64,000 bases of DNA from NCBI GenBank assembly GCA_035275065.1, contig DATENM010000133.1, forward strand, positions 62,001 through 126,000, read 5' to 3'. The translations under genes were made by a program, and so were the position numbers. Source of the DNA: Blastocatellia bacterium. Its GTDB lineage: Bacteria; Acidobacteriota; Blastocatellia; UBA7656. Positions 58,653 to 64,000 of the stretch are shown one piece after another; position 1 is the stretch's first letter; each line of letters opens with the position of its first letter. The notes under the pieces were generated by a model. It had not been told where the DNA came from and ran no database searches. It saw only the letters and a program-made list of their open reading frames with translations.

Positions 58653-59455
58653 CGCGAATCGCTGACAAGTTTGCCGCGTTGCGCCGGGCCAGCCGCAAAG
58701 GGTTCATTCCTTACATCACCGCCGGCGATCCCGATTTGGAAACGACCGCGCGGCTCATTCTTGAGCTTGAAAAAAGCGGCGCGGACATCATCGAGCTGGG
58801 GGTGCCTTTTTCTGACCCGATGGCCGATGGGCCGGTGATTCAACGCGCCTCCGAGCGCGCCTTGCGCAATGGGGTCACGGTGCGCGATTGTTTGAGCCTC
58901 GTGCGGCGCATTCGCAATGAGAGCGAGATTCCGATTGTGCTGTTCAGCTATTTCAATCCGCTGTTGTCACTGGGCGAAGCATTGCTCGGTCGCGAGCTGC
59001 GTGAAGCCGGCATTGATGGATTGCTGGTGACCGACCTGGTGCCGGAAGAGGCGGGCGATTTGATTCGACAGATGCGCGCCGTCGAAGTAGACACGATTTT
59101 TCTGGTGGCGCCGACCAGCACGGATGAGCGCATCAAGCGAGTCGCCGAGGCGTGCAGCGGGTTTGTTTACGCCGTGTCGCGCGCGGGCGTTACCGGCGTG
59201 CGCCAGAGCCTTTCGGATGCGGCCAGTCTGCTAGTTCAGCGCGTCAGACCGTTCACCGCTCTGCCGGTCGCCGTCGGCTTTGGTGTTTCAACTCCTGAAC
59301 ACGTCGCCGAAGTCTGGCAACATGCCGACGCCGCGGTGGTCGGCAGCCGCATTGTCGCAGAGATCGCCCGGCACGCTGAAGATGATTCGTTAGTCGAGCG
59401 AGTCGGCCGGCTGACGCGCGAATTGCTGTCGCCTGCGACTCGGCAAAGTGAATAG
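58649..59455 (+). CDS. trpA: Tryptophan synthase alpha chain
   Basis: A 268-aa TIM-barrel subunit that splits indole-3-glycerol phosphate and channels indole to TrpB. Motifs: FIPYITAGDPDLETT, IIELGVPFSDPMADGPVIQRA with catalytic Glu and Asp, FSYFNPLLSLG, VTDLVPEEAG, FLVAPTSTDERI and VAVGFGVSTPEHV. It overlaps trpB by 4 nt. Confidence 0.97.
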   Translation: MTRIADKFAALRRASRKGFIPYITAGDPDLETTARLILELEKSGADIIELGVPFSDPMADGPVIQRASERALRNGVTVRDCLSLVRRIRNESEIPIVLFSYFNPLLSLGEALLGRELREAGIDGLLVTDLVPEEAGDLIRQMRAVEVDTIFLVAPTSTDERIKRVAEACSGFVYAVSRAGVTGVRQSLSDAASLLVQRVRPFTALPVAVGFGVSTPEHVAEVWQHADAAVVGSRIVAEIARHAEDDSLVERVGRLTRELLSPATRQSE

Positions 59456-59510
59456 TATTGCCGCTGGCCGGTCGGGTGATTAAACTGAAACCTCAAAGGG
59501 GCGAACCGCA

Positions 59511-59843
59511 TTGAGCATCGAAGATTGGCGTGACGAAATTGATCGCATAGATGAAGAGCTGGTGCGTCTGCTGAATCAGCGCTCGACGTGCGCCATCGAG
59601 ATTGGCCGCATCAAGCGCGACATCGGCCAGCCGGTTTACTCGCCGTCACGCGAAAAGGAAGTGCTGGAGCACGTCACACGGATCAACGGCGGGCCGCTCG
59701 ACGAGGAAGGCATGCGGCGGCTCTTCGAGCGCATCATTGACGAATCGCGGCGCATCGAGCGCGTCACCGTCGAGCATGAGATGGAGGAGATGCGGCGGCC
59801 CGCGGCGAAGGCGAGCCCTCGGAAAAAGCGGCGCGCCAATTAA
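59511..59843 (+). CDS. aroQ: Chorismate mutase, AroQ type
   Basis: A 110-aa all-helical enzyme converting chorismate to prephenate. It starts at TTG with AGGGG 8 nt upstream. Motifs: WRDEIDRIDEELVRLLNQRSTCAIEIGRIKR (substrate-binding Arg and Lys), PVYSPSREKEVLEHV and FERIIDESRRIE. A basic tail (SPRKKRRAN) extends past the domain. It lies 55 nt after trpA and 83 nt before the DAHP synthase gene, giving a free-standing mutase beside both synthase and dehydrogenase. Confidence 0.93.
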   Translation: MSIEDWRDEIDRIDEELVRLLNQRSTCAIEIGRIKRDIGQPVYSPSREKEVLEHVTRINGGPLDEEGMRRLFERIIDESRRIERVTVEHEMEEMRRPAAKASPRKKRRAN

Positions 59844-59881
59844 TCCATCCGGTTCACCGGGCAAAAGGCGGCGGGCATCGC

Positions 59882-59887
59882 TATAAT
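59882..59887 (+). promoter_or_regulatory. -10 box upstream of the DAHP synthase gene
   Basis: A perfect TATAAT 39 nt before the ATG at 59927, with AGGAG as ribosome binding site. The -35 region is weak. It suggests an internal promoter for aroF-tyrA. Confidence 0.45.
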
Positions 59888-59926
59888 ACTTGTTCGTAAT
59901 TCACGCCGAGTTTTCAGGAGCGCGCT

Positions 59927-60964
59927 ATGGTCATTGTGATGGAAGAGGCGGCGACCGACGAGCAGATTTCCGCCGTCATCGAGAAGCTGGTCAGGTTAGG
60001 ATTCGACATTCACCGTTCGACGGGCGTGCAGTACACCGTGCTGGGCGCGGTCGGCGGGCGCATCGTTGACACGCGCGACATCGAGTTGCTCGACGGCGTC
60101 AAGGAAGTCCATCGCATCACTTCGACCTATAAGCTCGCCAGCCGCAGCTTCAAACCCGAATCAACGCAGATCAAGATTAAAGATGTCGTCATCGGCGGGC
60201 CAGAGGTCATCATGATGGCCGGGCCTTGCACGGTCGAAAGCCGCGATCAGGTGATGGCGATTGCCGAGATCGTTGCGGCGCAGGGCGCGAAAGTGCTGCG
60301 CGGCGGCGCTTTCAAACCGCGCACCTCGCCTTATTCATTTCAAGGCATGGGCGAGGAGGGCTTGAAGTACCTGCGGCAGGCGGCAGACCGTAACGATTTG
60401 CTGGTCGTATCCGAAGTCATGGAGCCGTCGCAGATTCCGCTCTTCATTCGCTACGTTGACATCCTGCAAATCGGCGCGCGCAACATGCAGAACTTCAACC
60501 TGCTGCGCGAAGTCGGGCGCATCAACAAGCCTGTGCTGCTGAAACGCGGCCCGGCGGCGACTATCGAAGAAACTCTGCTTGCCGCCGAATACGTCATGTC
60601 GGGCGGCAATCACGATGTCATTCTGTGCGAGCGCGGCATCCGCACGTTTGACACTTATCTGCGGAATACCTTCGATATTTCGGCCATCCCTGTGTTCAAG
60701 AAGCTGTCGCACCTGCCGGTCGTCGCCGACCCGAGCCACGCCACGGGCCGCCGCGACAAGGTGCCGCCGCTGGCACAGGCGGCAGTGGCGGCGGGTGCCG
60801 ATGGGTTGTTGATCGAAGTCCATCACGACCCGGAATCGGCGCTCTGCGATGGCGCGCAGTCATTGCTGCCCGAGCAGTTTGAAGAGTTGATGCACCGGCT
60901 GCGGCTGATCGCTCGCGCCGTGGACCGCGAGCTTGCGCCGGGCGTCGAAGCCGCGAGCCGTTGA
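59927..60964 (+). CDS. aroF: 3-deoxy-7-phosphoheptulonate synthase (type I-beta DAHP synthase)
   Basis: A 345-aa enzyme for the first shikimate-pathway step. Residues 1-70 form a ferredoxin-like regulatory domain (MVIVMEEAATDEQISAVIEKL), typical of the Thermotoga-type I-beta class and used for feedback control. The barrel has MMAGPCTVESRDQ, VLRGGAFKPRTSPYSFQG, QIGARNMQNFNLL, LLKRGPAATIEE, ILCERGIRTF, VVADPSHATGRR and GLLIEVHHDPE. AGGAG precedes the ATG. tyrA follows after 19 nt. Confidence 0.95.
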   Translation: MVIVMEEAATDEQISAVIEKLVRLGFDIHRSTGVQYTVLGAVGGRIVDTRDIELLDGVKEVHRITSTYKLASRSFKPESTQIKIKDVVIGGPEVIMMAGPCTVESRDQVMAIAEIVAAQGAKVLRGGAFKPRTSPYSFQGMGEEGLKYLRQAADRNDLLVVSEVMEPSQIPLFIRYVDILQIGARNMQNFNLLREVGRINKPVLLKRGPAATIEETLLAAEYVMSGGNHDVILCERGIRTFDTYLRNTFDISAIPVFKKLSHLPVVADPSHATGRRDKVPPLAQAAVAAGADGLLIEVHHDPESALCDGAQSLLPEQFEELMHRLRLIARAVDRELAPGVEAASR

Positions 60965-60983
60965 GGCGGCAGGTGAAGGGCTT

Positions 60984-61853
60984 ATGATCTTTGAGAGGCT
61001 TGCCATCGTCGGCGTCGGGTTGATCGGCGGGTCGTTTGCGATGGCGGCGAAAGAGGCGGGCCTTGCCCGGCGCATCAGCGGCTGGGATGATCGGGCGACG
61101 CTGGAAGAGGCGCTGCGGCGCGGCCTGATTGACGAGATCGAAGAATCGTTTGCCGGCGGCGGCTTCTGCCCTGCCGACCTGATTTACCTGGCGGCGCCGG
61201 TCGGCGGCATTCTGGATTTTCTGCAAACGCATGGCAAACAGGTGAAACGCGGCGCGATTGTCACCGACGCCGGCAGCACCAAAAGGCAGGTCTGCGGGGC
61301 CGCGCGAACGGCGATTACCGAGGGCGCGACTTTTATCGGCGGCCACCCGATGGCCGGCAGTCACGAACGCGGATTGGCCAATGCGCGGGCCGGCCTTTTC
61401 CGCGATTCGGCTTATGCCTTGATTGGCGAAGACCCTGTGCCGAAGGGTTTGGACGCGGTGGCGTTGCGACTGTTCATTGAAGCGGTGCGCGCCATCGGCG
61501 CGCGGCCCGTGGTTATGAGCGCCGAGCGTCATGATCATGTGGTCGCGGCCATCAGTCATGCGCCGCAAGTATTGGCGACCGCGCTGGCCGTCAGTGTCGC
61601 CGACGCCAACGATGAAATGATGCCGCAACTGGCGGGCGCGGGTTTTGCGGATATGACGCGGCTGGCGGCAAGCCACTGGTCGGTGTGGGAAGATATTTGC
61701 GCGACGAATGGTGATGAGATTGCCGCCGCGCTCGGGCGCATCATCGGCACGCTTGAAACGCTGCGCGGGGAGCTGGCGGCAGGCGGCGGCCTGACGCAGA
61801 CCGGCGCCGCCTTTCGCCGCGCTAACGAGCTGATGCGCCGCGCCGAAAAATGA
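60984..61853 (+). CDS. tyrA: Prephenate dehydrogenase
   Basis: A 289-aa NAD(P)-dependent enzyme making 4-hydroxyphenylpyruvate for tyrosine. The N-terminal Rossmann motif is LAIVGVGLIGGSFAMA. Catalytic and binding blocks are YLAAPVGGILDFL, VTDAGSTKRQV, FIGGHPMAGSHERGL and MSAERHDHVVAAISHAPQVLA. AGGTGAAGGG lies upstream of ATG 60984. There is no fused mutase or ACT domain, consistent with the separate aroQ. Confidence 0.94.
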   Translation: MIFERLAIVGVGLIGGSFAMAAKEAGLARRISGWDDRATLEEALRRGLIDEIEESFAGGGFCPADLIYLAAPVGGILDFLQTHGKQVKRGAIVTDAGSTKRQVCGAARTAITEGATFIGGHPMAGSHERGLANARAGLFRDSAYALIGEDPVPKGLDAVALRLFIEAVRAIGARPVVMSAERHDHVVAAISHAPQVLATALAVSVADANDEMMPQLAGAGFADMTRLAASHWSVWEDICATNGDEIAAALGRIIGTLETLRGELAAGGGLTQTGAAFRRANELMRRAEK

Positions 61854-61898
61854 TGAAGCACCGTTACTAAGAATTGAACTCATTGAAGGACATTATTC

Positions 61899-62648
61899 AT
61901 GGCGACTTATGTAATCGGAGACATTCACGGGCGACCGCATCTGCTGGATCAACTGATCCACAACGTGCCGTGGGATATTCATAATGACAAGATCGTTTTC
62001 CTGGGCGATCTCATCGACCGTGGGGCGGATGCGCCCGGTGTCATCGAGCGCATCATGAAACTTGCAAACGATAACCCGAACGTCGTCGTCCTGCGCGGCA
62101 ACCACGAACAGATGATGCTCGATTGTCTCGACTATGGCGACTTGCAATGGCTGATCCCTGAAAACGGCGGGCTGGCGACGCTGACCGGCTATGGGTTTGA
62201 CCTCGACGAATTGCAGGACGTTTCCGATATTCACATCCCCGAAGCGCACGTCGAGTTCATGCGCAGCTTGCCCTACTATCACGAAGACGAGCAGGCGATC
62301 TATGTTCACGCCGGGTTGATCCCCGGCGAATTGCCGGAGAACACCGACCCGGACGTGCTGCTCTGGACTCGCGATTTCGACTTCTTCAGAGGCTATGAAG
62401 GCAAGCTCTGTTTCTTTGGCCACACGCCGACGCATTATCTGCCCAAAGACGGGCGCACGCGCCGCTTCGGCATCTACATCCACGGCAGTTGCGTCGGCAT
62501 AGATACCAGTGGCGACAGTGAAAGCCCGCTCTCTTGCATCGAGGTTGAAAACTTCGCTTTGTACCAAGCCCATCCCGCAGGCCATGTCGAAGTCGAACGG
62601 CTGCGCTCGCGCAAGCCCGCCGCTCAACCCGCCAAAGTCGCTTTGTGA
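61899..62648 (+). CDS. PPP-type metallophosphoesterase (serine/threonine phosphatase-like)
   Basis: A 249-aa calcineurin-like phosphatase. All metal motifs are present: GDIHGRPHLLDQL (7-12), FLGDLIDRGAD (about 35), LRGNHEQMML (about 67), VHAGLIPG (about 138) and FFGHTPTHYLP (about 172). Relatives include PrpA/PrpE phosphatases and Ap4A hydrolases; motifs do not separate these. AAGGACAT precedes the ATG. The next gene overlaps its stop by 4 nt. Confidence 0.92.
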   Translation: MATYVIGDIHGRPHLLDQLIHNVPWDIHNDKIVFLGDLIDRGADAPGVIERIMKLANDNPNVVVLRGNHEQMMLDCLDYGDLQWLIPENGGLATLTGYGFDLDELQDVSDIHIPEAHVEFMRSLPYYHEDEQAIYVHAGLIPGELPENTDPDVLLWTRDFDFFRGYEGKLCFFGHTPTHYLPKDGRTRRFGIYIHGSCVGIDTSGDSESPLSCIEVENFALYQAHPAGHVEVERLRSRKPAAQPAKVAL

Positions 62649-63328
62649 AGCCCCTCGCCCTAATGCGAATCGCCCTCTCCGCAAGCGTCGCGCGAAGGCT
62701 CGCTTGCGCGCTGTGGTTAGCGGCGCTGCTTGGCGTGCTCGCCTGCAAAAGCATCTTGCTTGATGAGCGATTTCACGGCGGCGAGCTGACGCGCTGGGCG
62801 GTGATGGACGATCCTGAAACGGTCGAGGGGCCATCGGTGTGGCGCGTCGAAGCGGACGGCTGGTTGCACCAGCGCAGCAATATCTGGGGCCGGCGCGGCG
62901 ATTTCATTGGGCGCTGGTACGGCACCATGTTGGTCGCGGGCTTCGCAAGCTGGCGGGATTACGCCTTCACTGTGAAAGCCAAGGCGAATGACAACGACGG
63001 CTTCGGCGTGGTCTTTCGCCTACAGGACGGCGAGCATTTCTATCGCCTGCTCCTCATCAATGATGGGATGAGCGGCGGCCCGCTGGCGCGGTTAGACAAA
63101 CGCGAAGGCGCTGACTACACTGAACTTTGGTCGACACAGCGCACTTATAAGCAGGGAGCCGAGCTCCAAATCGAGGTCACCGCCGAGGGCGACCACCTGA
63201 GCGGCAAGCTGGATGGGCAGCCATTGTTTGATGTGCGGGACACGGCTTACAGAAGCGGCAAGGTCGGGCTGTTCTGCTACGCACAGAACGATCAAGCGTT
63301 TGATGATGTGCGCGTCAGCGAGCGTTAA
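62645..63328 (+). CDS. DUF1080/LamG-like lipoprotein
   Basis: A 227-aa protein. The GTG at 62645 overlaps the upstream stop (GTGA); an ATG at 62663 is an alternative start. The signal region ends in LGVLACKS, a usable lipobox with Cys about 34. The mature part is a concanavalin-like beta sandwich (FHGGELTRWAVMDD, WRVEADGWLHQRSN, FTVKAKANDNDGFGVVFRLQDG, GKVGLFCYAQNDQAFDDVRV), as in 3-keto-disaccharide hydrolase DUF1080 domains. Carbohydrate binding or hydrolysis at the cell surface is inferred. Confidence 0.8.
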   Translation: MKPLALMRIALSASVARRLACALWLAALLGVLACKSILLDERFHGGELTRWAVMDDPETVEGPSVWRVEADGWLHQRSNIWGRRGDFIGRWYGTMLVAGFASWRDYAFTVKAKANDNDGFGVVFRLQDGEHFYRLLLINDGMSGGPLARLDKREGADYTELWSTQRTYKQGAELQIEVTAEGDHLSGKLDGQPLFDVRDTAYRSGKVGLFCYAQNDQAFDDVRVSER

Positions 63329-63340
63329 GAGGGAAGCATC

Positions 63341-64000
63341 ATGACACGAGCCGTCATTATCAGCGGCGCGCGAACGGCTATCGGGTCGTTTGGCGGCGCA
63401 CTCAAAGACACGCCAACCCGCGAGCTAGGGCGCGTCGTTATCGAAGCCGCAACGCAGCGTGCGGGAATAGATAAGGGCGACATTGAAGAAGTCATTATGG
63501 GCAACGTGCTGCAAGCCGGCGGCGGCATGAACGCGGCGCGGCAATCGGCAATCGCCGCCGGCATCCCTGATGCGGTGCCTTCGTTCACCGTCAACAAGGT
63601 GTGTGGCTCCGGGCTGAAAGCCGTTGCCCTGGCCGCGCAAGCCATCGTCGCCGGCGACGCTGACTTGATTATCGCCGGCGGCGTTGAATCGATGAGCCGC
63701 GCGCCTTATTTGTTAAAGGAGGCGCGCTGGGGCTATCGCATGGGCAACGGCGAGATGATCGATTCGCTGTTGAGCGAAGGCTTGACCTGCGCGCTGGCCG
63801 GTTGCCACATGGGGATTACCGCCGAAAACGTCGCCGCCAAGTATGGCATCGCGCGCGCCGATCAGGATGCTTTTGCCGCGGAGAGCCAGCGCCGTGCCGC
63901 CGAAGCCATCGCCGCGGGCCGCTTCAAGGAAGAGATCGTGCCGGTCATGATCCCGCAGAAGAAAGGCGAGCCGCTGGCTTTTCAAACCGACGAGTACCCG
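63341..64000 (+). CDS. Acetyl-CoA C-acetyltransferase (thiolase), 3' end outside window
   Basis: The first 220 codons of a thiolase. Motifs: VIISGARTAIGSFGGALKD, GNVLQAGGGMNAARQ, the acyl-accepting Cys in VNKVCGSGLKAVALA (about 88), IIAGGVESMSRAPY and MGITAENVAAKYGI. The ribosome binding site is GAGGGAAG. It condenses or splits acetoacetyl-CoA. The second catalytic Cys lies beyond the window. It starts 12 nt after the lipoprotein gene. Confidence 0.95.
   Translation, partial: MTRAVIISGARTAIGSFGGALKDTPTRELGRVVIEAATQRAGIDKGDIEEVIMGNVLQAGGGMNAARQSAIAAGIPDAVPSFTVNKVCGSGLKAVALAAQAIVAGDADLIIAGGVESMSRAPYLLKEARWGYRMGNGEMIDSLLSEGLTCALAGCHMGITAENVAAKYGIARADQDAFAAESQRRAAEAIAAGRFKEEIVPVMIPQKKGEPLAFQTDEYP

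Overview
This 64 kb window is a GC-rich bacterial chromosome segment with densely packed genes on both strands. I see no plasmid, phage or integrase genes. The content fits an environmental Gram-negative heterotroph, most likely Acidobacteriota (perhaps Blastocatellia). That is an inference from a PSD1/DUF1549-DUF1553 plus DUF1501 pair, many exported peptidases and Asp-box/NHL propellers, a CheB-CheR-kinase fusion, a cyanobacteria-like Gly-rich RRM protein and many intergenic palindromic repeats. No 16S gene is present to confirm it.

Layout. 1-0.6 kb: a truncated gene and a complete tmRNA gene (ssrA) with promoter and terminator. 0.6-5.3 kb: a DUF4129 / membrane zinc-ribbon pair and a penicillin-acylase-family hydrolase. 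5.5-11.3 kb: enoyl-CoA hydratase/isomerase, a six-haem cytochrome c, an MFS transporter and a large Asp-box protein. 11.5-20.9 kb: hybrid histidine kinase, heavy-metal-binding-domain protein, class IV aminotransferase, thioesterase, NAD salvage genes pncB-pncA, an M24 peptidase and two single-domain response regulators. 21-30.7 kb: an exported-hydrolase block (M20, NHL-M23 fusion, Asp-box lipoprotein, M14, M28). 30.8-36.6 kb: RRM protein, GNAT acetyltransferase, NurA nuclease with a stand-alone HerA-type HAS-barrel protein, DUF5658 membrane protein, aldo/keto reductase, and a small helical protein with another REC-only regulator. 36.9-41.3 kb: a CheB-CheR-PAS-kinase fusion with a NarL-type regulator. 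41.7-53 kb: PSD1/DUF1501 pair, PQQ dehydrogenase with a built-in cytochrome c, aldo/keto reductase, CocE/NonD hydrolase, a tiny very basic exported protein and a membrane-anchored small protein. 53-55.2 kb: FdhF/YdeP-type molybdopterin oxidoreductase. 55.3-61.9 kb: aromatic amino acid cluster trpG-trpC-trpF-trpB-trpA-aroQ-aroF-tyrA, without trpE or trpD. 61.9-64 kb: metallophosphoesterase, DUF1080-like lipoprotein and a thiolase running off the end.

How the genes work together. The aromatic cluster covers shikimate-pathway entry (DAHP synthase), the chorismate branch point (chorismate mutase), the tyrosine branch (TyrA) and most of the tryptophan branch. pncA and pncB form the nicotinamide-to-NaMN salvage route. 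The secreted hydrolases suggest growth on peptides and other polymers. Signal transduction is rich and partly orphan.

The most unusual feature is the intergenic space. At least ten gaps carry long, often perfect inverted repeats of several families. Three related copies of a roughly 108-bp GTAGCGC-type element share conserved flanks. One roughly 130-bp element has 16-bp terminal inverted repeats and an exact 13-bp flanking direct repeat, as expected of a non-autonomous mobile element.
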